DNA of 64,000 nucleotides from Cercis canadensis (lineage: Eukaryota; Streptophyta; Magnoliopsida; Fabales; Fabaceae). Where the stretch lies: positions 216,400-280,399 of the forward strand of contig QAOA01002849.1 in the NCBI GenBank assembly GCA_003255065.1. The letters run 5' to 3'. Position numbers and translations under genes: made by a program. Under the pieces are notes generated by a model, which was given only the letters and a program-made list of their open reading frames with translations, had not been told where the DNA came from and made no database searches. This document shows, one piece after another, positions 11,791 through 23,644 of this stretch (position 1 is its first letter; each line of letters begins with the position of its first letter).

Positions 11791-11959
11791 AATTAGGGGT
11801 AGGACTAGGGAGTCCATGTCACCATGTGGAGCTCTTGCAAGTTGTCATGTCAAAACTACCGTTGGTGGCAAGTATTGTTAATACTCAAGGTCTCAATGTC
11901 AATGTTATATCAGAAATTGAGCACGATTCTCCTGTCCACCTTTACCCATTGCCTTTCCT

Positions 11960-12240
11960 TGCTTTTATAAGTAAAAAACCAAACCATAAGTTCCTCCCCA
12001 TTCAATTATCTTGTCCACTCACCCTGAAAACAGAGAAGCAATCCAATGGCTTCTTCACACATTCTCACTCTGTTATGTTTCTTCTCCGTCATTGTCTTTA
12101 CTTCATCATCCTCATCCACCATTACCATTCCCCTGTCACCTCTATTCACCAAACACTCATCCTCATACCCATTTCAGACCCTTAAAGTCGTTGCCTCTGC
12201 TTCTCTAACCAGAGCCCACAACATCAAGCACATACAGACA
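11960..12240 (+). pseudogene. 5' end of an aspartyl protease gene, cut off by transposon unit
   Basis: From the ATG at 12046 the frame encodes a signal peptide (MASSHILTLLCFFSVIVF) followed by IPLSPLFTKHSSSYPFQTLK and ASLTRAHNIKH. This pattern (PLSPLFTKHPSSDPFQTL, SLTRAHHLK) opens plant pepsin-like aspartyl proteases of the At4g16563 type. A TATA-like TTTTATAAGTA lies about 80 bases upstream near 11967, giving a plausible short leader. After about 12229 the sequence switches to the transposon unit and the frame soon stops, so neither the D[TS]G catalytic motifs nor the rest of the enzyme are present. The rest of the gene is not found elsewhere in the window. It is either a real gene destroyed by rearrangement or a captured 5' end. 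Confidence 0.65.
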
Positions 12241-12323
12241 TGCATATAAACAACAGATCCCTAACTAATATACTAAGATAACACCCCCAAACAAACAATG
12301 TCCTCAGCCATTGTAGATGTGGT

Positions 12324-13541
12324 CTACTCCGAATCATCATCACGGCCTGATCCTGCGGTGGGTGGGGGCATGAGGTCTTGTGCCGGCATTGGAAACGGAG
12401 CAGCAGTTCGTGGATCTCGTCGCATGGCACGAAGTATGGTGCGTTGGGTAGCATCCACAGCTTGCATGGCCTCTACATAGTATTGGAACTGGCGGCTGCT
12501 CTGAATTTCCAAGCGGGCCATTCGCTCTTCCATGACTCGATGGTGGTCACGGTGCTCTTGTTGATGTTCCTGGTTCTGCCTGATGAGATCCCTAAGAAGC
12601 TGCTCCGTGGATGTGGCACTAGGAGGTGGGGTAGTTTCTGGAGGGGGAACTGAGGTAGAAAGGCCACCAGCATGTGAGGAGGAACCTGGAGCATGTGATG
12701 CGGAGCCTGAAACGGACTCATACTCCCTCTTAAATTTGGCTAGGTCTGACTCATCGAGAGGTTGTAAGGCAGAATACTTCTCTTCGCCATCAGTAGGGAC
12801 ACCGGCTTGAATACATAAGTGTGTAATTAAGCTGGGATAAGGGAATGGCCGTTTGGAATTTTCTTGGGCAATCTGCTGTATGTGGTCCTGAATTAACCTC
12901 CCAATATGGACCGTCCCTTTGTTGAGAATGGTGAAGATGAGTATGGCGCGTGGAATTGTCACCTCAGAAGAGTTACTTGACGGCAGAAGGTTGTACAAAA
13001 TAAAAGAATGCCAAGCCTTCGCTAGTGGTATTAGATCCACCCTTTTTAACTTGTTGGGGTTGCCGGCTCTGTCAGGAATCCAAGTTGCACCATCACGGCA
13101 AATGGTGGTACACACTTGTTGTAGTGTGGACTCATCATGGCGAAAGGCCATATAGTGGTCATAGGTGAACTGTACGGGTGCGTAACGAAGACCAAAATAT
13201 GTGGCAATGGTGTTTTTGTCAAACTCGATCTCGTGACCCCTGACAAAGGAAGTCCAGGTGGGGGCTTCGTCTAAGTTGTCCCAAGCATTGGCATAAAATT
13301 CTTTAACAAGGGCGGGGACGTTGGTAGACATCGGTTGGCAAAACTTCCCCCAGTTTTGACTTTCAATATATGACTTGATCTCGTCACAAACCCCCAGGGA
13401 CAATTGAAAACCTCTTTCTCGCCACACTTCTCGTCCGGCTATGGAGGTATAAAAGCGTTGTTCGTGTTCCGGAGTTTTAAAGCGAGAGGTGGTATCAGTA
13501 GAGGAACTCGCTTTCCCACGTGTTCGTGATCGCTTGGGCAT
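12324..13541 (-). CDS. Putative plant transposon protein, intact 405 aa
   Basis: This is the only uninterrupted copy of three in the window. The start is placed at the methionine before PKRSRTRGK. The frame stays open 27 codons further upstream, but a splice-acceptor-like TTTTTAG lies just before this ATG and family members begin here. Residues about 20-240 form the conserved region (EHEQRFYTSIAGREVWRERG, GATWIPDRAG, DLIPLAKAWHSFILYNLLP). The tail has a proline/serine stretch and then a long Q/H/R-rich coiled coil (IRQNQEHQQEHRDHHRVMEE). It resembles Pfam PF20167 'putative plant transposon protein', whose biochemical role is not established. No DDE triad or zinc finger is visible. It sits on the same strand as the MULE genes, about 2.4 kb from them, and is duplicated with them. 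It could be an accessory protein of the element or an unrelated repeat carried along. Confidence 0.7.
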   Translation of the reverse strand: MPKRSRTRGKASSSTDTTSRFKTPEHEQRFYTSIAGREVWRERGFQLSLGVCDEIKSYIESQNWGKFCQPMSTNVPALVKEFYANAWDNLDEAPTWTSFVRGHEIEFDKNTIATYFGLRYAPVQFTYDHYMAFRHDESTLQQVCTTICRDGATWIPDRAGNPNKLKRVDLIPLAKAWHSFILYNLLPSSNSSEVTIPRAILIFTILNKGTVHIGRLIQDHIQQIAQENSKRPFPYPSLITHLCIQAGVPTDGEEKYSALQPLDESDLAKFKREYESVSGSASHAPGSSSHAGGLSTSVPPPETTPPPSATSTEQLLRDLIRQNQEHQQEHRDHHRVMEERMARLEIQSSRQFQYYVEAMQAVDATQRTILRAMRRDPRTAAPFPMPAQDLMPPPTAGSGRDDDSE

Positions 13542-13684
13542 GATGAGATACCTAAAAATATAAACCACAAGAGGAAATGAGTGCAAGCATTTAAGGCAAA
13601 CTCTTGAGGCATCTACAAGCATTCACCAAGTGAACCACACGCATCCATGATCTTATACAAGCATTCACTAACTTTCAAAATTGT

Positions 13685-14322
13685 GGAGTGCTAGAAAAAT
13701 GCGTATCTTATCTCATAACTATTATGGAGCTATTTTGCTATAAAGGGAGGATATCAACTACATCAATACATGGTTCACAAGAGAATTTAGACTTTTTTTT
13801 TCGTACTTTAAGCTACGACTTTGGATTCGAACACGAAACCCCCAAACTCTGAGGACAACATCAGTACTACTCAACTACAAGTCGTTTGATAAGAGAATTT
13901 AGACTTTAGTTATTCCATTTCCATATTCTAATCTCATTAATGGTCAAATACAAACTATTCTAAAATTTGTTATCATCTTTGCGTGGATCTTTACATAATT
14001 TCATGTAGTTAGTTCCCAACACGTATACTGCATATAATGCACAAGTCTGATTCAATTGCGCATCATCTGTTCATTTTTCCATTTAGCTTTTCTATTTTTT
14101 AATGATTTTGACATATATATTTTTGTTGAATGTTTATATTTGATAAGGACTTTCCAACTTCCCACCTACTTGTCTTCTAAATTTAGTACGAACTCACAAT
14201 TAACAGAACACATGTTTTCAACTATGGACTTCTTTAATCAATTACACTACATGTTGTGGTTTGACTTAGCTTCATAATTGTAAAATAGGAGGGGTGGCCA
14301 TAACCCACCAAGAAACTAAGTT
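13685..14322. other. 640-bp block present only in the second unit
   Basis: The first unit reads directly from CTTTCAAAATTGT to AATTGAAGTGGATGA (about 2110), while the second has about 640 extra bases between them. The block ends in the same AATTGT that precedes it, so the first unit may have lost the block through a 6-base microhomology. No gene is seen inside it. Confidence 0.6.
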
Positions 14323-15556
14323 ATAATTAATTGTAATTGAAGTGGATGACTAATCAACAAGTTTCTCCAATACATATGCTCCTATCTGAAATTGCCATTC
14401 AAACCCATACAGTGCACCTAAGTGAACCATGCTTGCTTATATAGTCAAAAAATAATTAGGGAAAAATAAAGTAGTCGACTAATTGGAGTTGGGACAAAAC
14501 TATATAAATCCTTCTTTAAAACTTATTAGCTTTTTCAGTGCTGACCTTTTCTCTTAATCAAGCATGTTGGAGGTTACATAATCATATGATTATGCTTTCA
14601 AATTGAATAAGACAACAAAAAAGTAGCTTCAAATGCACCACTATGTATTAGCAATAAAAATAATTGACTAGTGCAATAAGGAATTTATGGTTATGCCAAG
14701 TGTGTGGAATAAGAAGCGTTGAAATGTTTATGTGGCAAAATGAAGATCTTGGAGTCCATGTTTATGCTAGAAAAATGCTAGCATGATGACTTGACAAGAG
14801 ACAATGCAAACCCAACCACTTAAAGACCATAAGGCAAGCAGTCAAAAATTTCATGCAACCATATGAGAACCACAAAGAATCCCCACTTGACAAGTCAAAC
14901 ACACACCCTCCATGACACACACCCTAACTTAGGCATTTTAACAAACACCTTGCATGCACAATAAAAATAATATCACAACTAACACCTTTCTAGCAAGCAC
15001 ACCCTCCATTGAGGCCAAAATTCACCACATAGCAATCTATAATGCATAAAAATACTAAAAGAGATGAAATGACAAATATTCCAAAAATGGGTATTCAATA
15101 CCCAAAAATTCCAAATCACCAAAGAGCACCCCCAAACTAACGTGTAACTTGTTAATTGGGGTTCATATTATAATAGAATGGTAAAGAGTGGAGTAAGAAT
15201 TAGAGACATACCGAAAATTATTCAAAAATGCGAAAATTTGCTTTATGGAGGTCAAAAACCAAAAAGCTTGAATATCCCCCAACTCGCTTGCAAATGTGCT
15301 TCGGTCTTGGACAGAGAAGGCCGAAATAGAGAGTGTATGAGGTGAGTGATGCGTGGTGGTGAGAAGGGATGCAAAATGGAGGAGAAAGAGATGGGCGGTG
15401 GTGCTTGGGTGTTAGCTTTGGAGGTGAAAATGGAGGAAGGGGAAGAAAGGGAGTGCGTGTTTGGGAGGGTGGAGTAGAGGAAAAGCTGATTTGGGGAGAA
15501 AGAAAGGGCCAAAACGCATAGCTTAACTAAGGTGTATCTTGAAAATTTTTTTTTTT

Positions 15557-15621
15557 GGACAACGGTTAGCCTCGGGTGGGCCAGCGCCCAGCGCTGGACC
15601 ACCCGAGGCTAACCACTGTCC
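15557..15621. repeat. GC-rich hairpin with AGCGCCCAGCGCTG motif, copy 2
   Basis: This 65-base block is an almost perfect hairpin: GGACAACGGTTAGCCTCGGG pairs with CCCGAGGCTAACCACTGTCC around a GCGCCCAGCGC centre. More motif copies lie at about 15655-15755. It occupies the same position relative to the MULE gene as the block at 4079-4164, and is the cleaner fold of the two. Confidence 0.75.
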
Positions 15622-15989
15622 AAAAAAACTCCCCCAAGCACACCCTCCATGACAGCGCCCAGCGCTGAACCTTCAGAGGCTACCCATTGTCCTACTGGCC
15701 TCCCCCTTCACGCACCAACCTAGCGCCCAGCGCCACGAATCTGGCGCCCAGCGCTGGCCCACCCGAGAGACTTATTTTGTAGCCAAATCAAGTGTTTTCA
15801 CAAGTCATATCATCACACCAACCAACCTAAGTTTAATTTTAGCCTAAAACCAGGCATTTAACTTAGAAAATCATCAAAAATACTAAATATAACCATAATA
15901 CATAAAAATTGGAGTCCACGTAAAACAATTCAGTCATTACAATTTGCATAGACGTAATGTAACACTCCCCAAAAAATTATTTTCCATCT

Positions 15990-18900
15990 TTAGCTGTGCT
16001 TACTCCCACTGGACCCTGGTCCCCCAACACCTGGAAACATGTGTTCCACCCTCCTCCTTGAGGCTTCAATTACTGCTAGGACGGTCTCTCTACTAAGAGA
16101 ATGTTGTCTTCTTGTTTGTGTCGATACACCATACTGTTGAGGTTTAGTGGGGACTTTATTATGTGGCTGATCCGGTTGCACCTGAAAAGTATAAAATGGG
16201 TGATAATTAACATATGAATTTTTGTCTAAATTATGTAACAGACAATAACATATGAAGACTGAAATCAACATTAACTCACATTTCTTCTAACTGACAATTT
16301 TGCTTGGGGCGGAGGTTGACTTGTTTCTTGTGAAGAGACAGTAGGGGCCTGTGATTGAATTTCAAGTTGAGATGACTGCACTGGCTGCGTTGCTGGTTCT
16401 ATGGTCTTCTTCGTCCTCTTTGTCTTCACAGGACCACCTTTACACGTTCTTGTATTATGGCCCAGATGACCACATTTTCCACATTTGATATCCCCATATT
16501 TTCTTTTTAACTTCGCTGCACTAGGTGCTTCAGGGGGATCATTGGTCTTCTTCCTTTGTGTTTTAGGCCTTCCGGGTCCTCTCTTTAGAGGTGGTGGCTG
16601 GACTGCTTCAAGCCCTGATTGAGCCCAATATTCTTCACCTGGTACGGCCCCTAAGAATGGCTCATATGCTTGCTTCCACATTGCTGTGGAGTACCATTCG
16701 TGGACATATTCCTCCGCTGGCTTCCATTTCCTTGCCAATGCAGCACATGCATGCTTGCATGGGATGCCAGTTAGGAGTCCAAAATCTACTGTCTCTCATG
16801 TCTCTATCAAGTTTGTTCTATGCCTTGGGACAAATTACACCTCTGTACTTTTCAATCTTCTTTGTCATCCCCGTCCTCTTCCTCATTATGTAACCTCTAA
16901 TTCCTTCAGCCATTGTAAGAATAGGTTTACCCCTGTAGTTGACAATCTCAGAGTTGAACTGTTCACACATGTTGTTGATGCAGCACTGAGATTTTGTAAA
17001 CAAATTAAACGCAGATCTCGTCCAAGCTGCTGGTTCTTTTAGCCTTAACCATGCTGCTGCATACTTATTTATAGCATAGATTTTAACCATGTTCTTCTCT
17101 CACTCTTGCGTTGTATGTGACTTGGCAGCAGCCCACACCAGTTTTCTCAAGTTTGCATCTTTCCATCTCCTTGAGAAGTTGGCCCACACATGCCTCATGC
17201 AAAATCTGTGGGGTACACCAGGCAGCAACTGCTTCATTGCTGGCACGAGTCCTTACAATATAGACAGAATCAAGCGTTTCAACACCAAATTAATCAACCA
17301 AGACATTTAAAAAAATAAAATGACACAACATGATTGCTCATACCTTTTGTTGGTTTGAAATGAAATTGTATCCATGGTGGTGTGGATGACCAATATCCTC
17401 AATCAAAAGAGTGAGAAACCAGGACCATGTCTCATTTGACTCCAAATCGACAATTGCATATGCAATTGGATAGAATGACTCATTGCCATCCTGTGCTACA
17501 GCTGTCAACAATGTTCCCCTATAATAGCCTTTCAGAAAATAGCCATCTAACCCGATCAGCGGCCTACAGCTTCTCATGAATCCCCTCTTACATGCATCCA
17601 AGCACACATAGAAATGTTTAAAGACCGGTGGTGACTGAGGTGAAGATCTGGTCACACCCAATAACATGGAAGAGTTAGGGTTGCATCTCCTGAGTTCATG
17701 GGCATAATCCCAAATCTTGGCATACTGTACTTTCTCCGAACCTTCCACGTAATCCCTTGCAACCTTCAAAGCTCTATAGACCGTCATCTCAGCCACCTCA
17801 ACTTCATAGTTCTCCTTCAAGATCTTCCATGCATCTTTCACTGTCATTTCTGGCTTTATTATAAGGTGGGGCACCAACTTCTTAGATATCCACCTTTTAT
17901 TTGCTTGTTTGTTTGTTGTTCGCCTAGCACAACTGTGGTTCGGAGAGAATGTCTTGATCTGAAAACTTCATGTCTGATTGCTGTAAGAGCAGAAGATCTC
18001 CCATGGGCAGTCCTCATTGCACACTGCCCTAGCCCTATTCTTATCGTTCTTGATCCAGTAAACTTCTCTCCCCAAATGCACTGTATAGTCCTTCACGGTC
18101 TTCTTAAAAATATTAAGAGATGAGAACTCCATGCCAAGCTCAAAATACACCTCCCCAAATGCAGCCGTCTCATTATATTGTGGATTAACAGGATGCTGCC
18201 TTTCGTCCTCTTCGGAGTCCTCTGCTGCTGTGTCCAATTCTTCAGTCTCATAACCATCTCCCATGAATGGATCCTCATAAACCTCAAAGGTCCTGTATGC
18301 TGTTTTTCTTCTAGGTCTCTTGTATTTTTTTTTCACATGCTGGCTACTTGGACCACCAGCTGTTGGTGGCACATTCTTTGGCTGTACATCTACCTCAACG
18401 TCTTCGTTTAACACCTGATAGTCATCAACACCAAATTGCATCTCCGGCAGTGGCATATATGGCATGTCACCTGCACTATCAACATCATAGGGCTGGTCAT
18501 AGGAATAACCGCCTGGATCACCGCTGTAATATTCGTCATCTATATCCTCACCTTCACCCTCACATTCACCTTCATTGTCTTCGTTCTCTTCATCTCTTTC
18601 CTCATTTGAGTCCTGCAAGTTCTCTTCACGAAGCACTTCTCGCACATATTCATCGTCTGTGTGCTCATCTTCCCCATCCCTATCCTTTTCGTCTACACTA
18701 GAGCAAGCAACCAACAATGTCTCATTCACTATGATAGGATTTTCTATCACTGGATGCAAAAAATAAAGCTCTACTTCTGTTGTCTTCAAGGCTTCACCTA
18801 TCAACTCAATGACATCTGCATCCCCCTTCAATTGCCTTAGCCCTTCTCTCATACTCACACTCGGGATTAACCAAAAACACTCCAAGTACTTGTCATAACC

Positions 18901-19118
18901 ATGCTCCCTGAACATCTCATCTATTATAGGGATGGAAACTAGATCTACATCTATATTCCACACATCTTCTTCACCCCCTATATACCTAATATCAACATCT
19001 TCTGAAAATTTACCCCCATGGTGAAGCACCAAGTTAATATAATGGGTCATGATGCTGTTACAGTAAAATCAACAATTCAGCAAATGGTTAGGCCATTAGT
19101 CGCATTATAGTCTAAATC
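15990..19118 (-). pseudogene. MULE transposase gene, copy B, interrupted
   Basis: This has the same architecture as copy A: MTHYINLVLHHGG start at 19050, acidic linker, DNA-binding region, catalytic core, CCHC knuckle and C-terminal exon ending PGSSGSKHS at 15990. It keeps the tryptophan codon after the NKR motif that is a stop in copies A and C, but an earlier stop follows SYSNQT in the DNA-binding region. About 112 bases are deleted near 16770, which removes much of the SWIM finger. Its bases differ from copies A and C at many sites, so it is the more distant relative of the three. At 19118 it breaks into copy C, starting mid-gene. Confidence 0.85.
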
Positions 19119-21936
19119 TTTAGAGGTGGTGGCTGGACTGCTTCAAGCCCTGATTGAGCCCAGTATTCTTCACCTGGTACGGCCCCTAAAAATGGCTCAT
19201 ATGCTTGCTTCCACGTTGCTGTGGAGTACCATTCGTGGACATATTCCTCCGCTGGCTTCCCTTTCCTTGCCAATGCAGCACATGCATGCTTGCATGGGAT
19301 GCCAGTTAAGTCCCATTCTCTACAAGAACAACTCCTTTCATGCAAATCAACCACTGCCTTGTTTAGAGGTCTATACTCAACCTCAAATTTGTCATAATTA
19401 GAGTCCCCCACCCATGTTGGAGTCCAAAATCTATTGTCTCTCCTCTCTCTGTCAAGTTTATTTTGTGCCTTGGGACAAATTACACCTCTGTATTTTTCAA
19501 TCTTCTCTACCATCCCCGTCCTCTTCCTCATTATGTAACCTCGAATTCCTTCAGCCATTGTAAGAATAGGTTTACCCCTGTAGTTGACAATCTCAGAGTT
19601 GAACTGTTCACACATGTTGTTGATGCAGCACTGAGATTTTGTGAACAAATTAAACGCAGATCTCGTCCAAGCTGCTGGTTCTTTTAGCCTTAACCATGCT
19701 GCTGCATACTTATTTATAGCATGGATTTTAACCATGTTCTTCTCCCACTCCTGCGTTGTATGTGACTTGGTAGTAGCCCACACCAACTTTCTCAAGTTTG
19801 CATCTTTCCATCTCCTTGAGAAGTTGGCCCACACATGCCTCATGCAAAATCTGTGGGGCATACCAGGCAGCAACTGCTTCATTGCTGGCACGAGTCCCTA
19901 CAATATAGACAGAATCAAGCGTTTCAACACCAAATCAATCAACCAAGACATTTAAAAAAATAAAATAACACAACATGATTGCTCATACCTTTTGTTAGTC
20001 TGAAATGAAATTGAAGAAGTTGGCCCACACATGCCTCATGCAAAATCTGTGGGGCACACCAAGCAGCAACTGCTTCATTGCTGGCACGAGTCCCTACAAT
20101 ATAGACAGAATCAAGCGTTTCAGCACCAAATCAATCAACCAAGACATTTAAAAAAATAAAATGACACAACATGATTGCTCATACCTTTTGTTGGTCTGAA
20201 ATGAAATTGTATCCATGGTGATGTGGATGACCAATATCCTCAATCAAAAGAGTGAGAAACCAGGACCATGTCTCCTTTGATTCCAAATCGACAATTGCAT
20301 ATGCAATTGGATAGAATGACTCATTGCCATCCTGTGCTACAGCTGTCAACAATGTTCCCCCATAATAGCCTTTCAGAAAACAGCCATCTAACCCGATCAG
20401 CGGCCTACAGCTTCTCATGAATCCCCTCTTACATGCATCCAAGCACACATAGAAATGTTTAAACACCGGCGGTGACTGAGGTGAAGATCTGGTCACACCC
20501 AATAACACGGAAGAGTTAGGGTTGCATCTCCTGAGTTCATGGGCATAATCCCAAAACTTGGCATACTGTACTTTCTCCGAACCTTCCACGTAATCCCTTG
20601 CAACCTTCAAAGCTCTATACACCGTCATATCAGCCACCTCAACTTCATAGTTCTCCTTCAAGATCTTCCATGCATCTTTCACTGTCATTTCTGGCCTTGT
20701 TCTAAGGTGGGGCACCAACTTCTCAGATATTCATCTCTTATTTGCTTGTTTGTTTGTTGTTCGCCTAGCACAACTGTGGTTCGAAGAGAATGTCTTGATC
20801 TGAAAACTTCGTGTCTGATTGCTGTAAGAGAAGAATGTCTTGATCTGAAAACTTCATGTCTGATTGCTGTAAGAGCATAAGATCTCCCATGGGCAGTCCT
20901 CATTGCACACTGCCCTAGCCCTATTCTTATCGTTCTTGATCCAATAAACTTCTCTCCCCAAATGTACTGTATAGTCCTTCACGGCCTTCTTAAAAATATT
21001 AAGGGATGAGAACTCCATGCCAAGCTCAAAATGCACCTATCCAAATGCAGCCGTCTCATTATATTGTGGATTAACAGGATGCTGCCTTTCGTCCTCTTCG
21101 AAGTTCTCTGCTGCTGTGTCCAATTCTTCAGTCTCATAACCATCTCCCATGAATGGATCCTCATAAACCTCAAAGGTCCTGTATGTTGTTTTTCTTCTAG
21201 GTCTCTTGTATTTTTTTTTCACATGCTGGCTACTTGTACCATCAGCTGTTGGTGGCACATTCTTTGGCTGTACATCTACCTCAACGTCTTCGTTTAACAC
21301 CTGCTCATCATCAATACCAAATTGCATCTCCGGCGGTGGCATATAAGGCATGTCACCTGCACTATCAACATCAGAGGGTTGGTCATAGGAATAACCGCCT
21401 GGATCACCGATGTAATATTCGTCATCTACATCCTTACCTTCACCCTCACATTCACCTTCATTGTCTTCGTTCTCTTCATCTCTTTCCTCATTTGAGTCCT
21501 GCAAGTTCTCTTCACGAAGCACTTCTCGCACATATTCATCGTCTGTGTGCTCATCTTCCCCATCCTTATCCTTTTCGTCTACACTAGAGCAAGCAACCAA
21601 CAATGTCTCATTCACTAAGATAGGATTTTCTATCACTGGATGCAAAAAATAGAGCTCTACTTCTGTTGTTTTCAAGGCTTCACCTATCAACTCAATGACA
21701 TCTGCATCCCCCTTCAATTGCCTTAGCCCTTCTCTCATACTCATACCCGGGATTAACCAAAAACACTCCAAGTACTTGTCATAACCATGCTCCCTGAACA
21801 TCTCATCTATTACAGGGATGGAAACTAGATCTACATCTATATTCCACACATCTTCTTCACCCCCTATATACCTCATATCAACATCGTCTGTAAATTTACC
21901 CCCATGGTGAAGCACCAAGTTAATATAATGGGTCAT
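19119..21936 (-). pseudogene. MULE transposase gene, copy C, partial and interrupted
   Basis: This copy begins in the C-terminal region (equivalent to about 5160 in copy A), so it lacks the last exons and knuckle. It runs to the MTHYINLVLHHGG start at 21936. It keeps a complete SWIM finger (CSCREWDLTGIPCKHA) and the catalytic region. It carries two local tandem duplications: about 196 bases at 19817-20208 across the first intron boundary, and 45 bases at 20788-20877 (in frame). A tryptophan codon after the NKR motif is TGA. It is closer to copy A than to copy B in sequence. It cannot make a working transposase. Confidence 0.85.
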
Positions 21937-21969
21937 GATGCTGTCACAGTAAAAACAACAATTCAGCAA

Positions 21970-23471
21970 ATGGTTAGGCTATTAGTCGCATTATAGTCTA
22001 AAGTTTGAAACATTCTTGAAGAAAAAAATAACCAAAAAGCTGAAACATTTATGTGAAATGGGTATGAATTCCATTCTCAACCTGAGGGACTAAACTATCC
22101 CAAACAAATGCTACAACCCACAGATACACAAAAAACATGATGATCCAATTGCTCAACATCTCCATTTCCTAAGATATGGTGTCAGACCAATTAATTTACT
22201 AATGCAAATACAGCATTACAAGGCATAGCAGATGGCAGAGACTGCTATGTAATTGAAGACTCTCCCCCAGCAACCCTATATTCAACATGCAGTGTGCATG
22301 ACATAAATGGTTCACAAGGTAACAAGCACAAACCATAACAATAAAGCTTAGGCAAAAAGATAAATTGAAAAAAAAAATAAGTGCACAGCTGGTGGGTGAA
22401 GTAATTACAAAATTCTAGAACAAGAAAGCTTAAGGACAAAGATGCATCACACAAATTTAAATTTAGAGTGGCTTAATAAAACCCATTCAACTGCACTACA
22501 AAGTATGTGGGATTGTTGAGAAAGAATAAGGACCTTCTTGTTTTTCTTTTCTCAAATGGTCATGATTTCTGAGATGAAAGCTTTTCCAAGATATTGTGTG
22601 GTCTATTAGTGAGGGATTTTAGTAATTTAGACAAACTCAAAGATTTGAGCTTCAATGCCATCATCTAATTAAAAACAAAAAACAAAAAGATTAAAATCTT
22701 CTTCACTTGGGTTCAGATTTCACTTGGGTTCAGATTGAAAGACAAATCCCAACACATATGCCAACTTTAGATTAACAGAATCAACACCTATGCGAATTAC
22801 TCGGAACAAAGACAGCAGCATTAAGAGAAACCAGAGACATACCGAAATTTATACAAAGACAAACCCTAACACATAGAAAACCATGAAAGATGCCCTAACC
22901 ACGAATTTAACCCTTAAAAATCTGCCTTACCAAATCAGAGAGTTCTTGCGGCACAGGAATTTCGATGGCCTTGGTCAGAGAGCTGGGCATAAACCACGAG
23001 CTTCTTCGAGATATGAAGTTCTCGCGATGTCCTTTGTCTTAGGGAGAATGGGGCTTAGGGAGGATGGGGCTTCTTCGGCTTTGGTGGCTCAGCTGGGCAC
23101 CCTTCAGTGAAGATGAAGTTCAGTGAGAGATGGGGTTCAAGAAGCACTTCAGCCAAGTGCAGGGAGAAGAAGGGGATGAAGAAGGTCGACCCAGATGAGA
23201 GAAACGGCACCGCTTGAGGTCCAATTTGTTTATAATCCATGTCAGCAGCTTACCTGGCAAATAGAAATGCCACTTCAGTCACTAACGTGCCACATGTACA
23301 ATTAACGGAGCCACGTCATCACTTCCGTAACCAATTAACGGACTACAATAACGGAGGACCAAATTGATATGGATGTCTAATCTTTCAGGGACTAAATTGT
23401 AATTATACATCTTTGGAGGACCAAATTGTCCGAACCCGAATCTTTCAGGGACCAAATTGTAGGTTTACTCA
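21970..23471. other. Noncoding right part of the second transposon unit
   Basis: It matches 7770-9412 except for the duplicated 124 bases at the N join there. It ends with the same terminal motif, and no gene is seen. Confidence 0.6.
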
Positions 23472-23489
23472 AGAGCTAAACTACTGCAG

Positions 23490-23644
23490 ATAAAACTCAG
23501 TATGACAGTCGTTCCTATATTTCTCGAAATTACAGCACTAGCCTTGTCTTAGATGACATAGGGGATAACAAGTTGAATAAGCAGGGGGTTGAAACCTCTA
23601 TTTCCATGCACTTAATTAGTCTTTCAAAGGACTCTGTCATCTAA
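23490..23644 (+). CDS. Possible terminal exon of an unknown host gene
   Basis: Directly right of the transposon unit is a splice-acceptor-like CTACTGCAG, followed by 51 codons ending in TAA at 23642-23644: KTQYDSRSYISRNYSTSLVL, then DDIGDNKLNKQGVETSISMH and LISLSKDSVI. The composition is protein-like (serine-rich, balanced) and downstream sequence looks like a 3' leader. I do not recognise the gene and no upstream exon is found on the left, so the transposon unit may have cut it. A chance open frame is the alternative. Confidence 0.3.

Larger units (their letters stand above)
12229..23471. repeat. Second copy of the large duplicated transposon unit
   Basis: This copy matches 661-9412 from CACATA-AGACATGC on the left to GTAGGTTTACTCA on the right. 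It differs by an extra block at about 13685-14322, by different sequence at 14478-14717, and by a second MULE copy in tandem. The left neighbour is a truncated aspartyl protease gene and the right neighbour a possible terminal exon. The flanking bases do not show an obvious target-site duplication, so this is not a simple single insertion. Confidence 0.7.
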
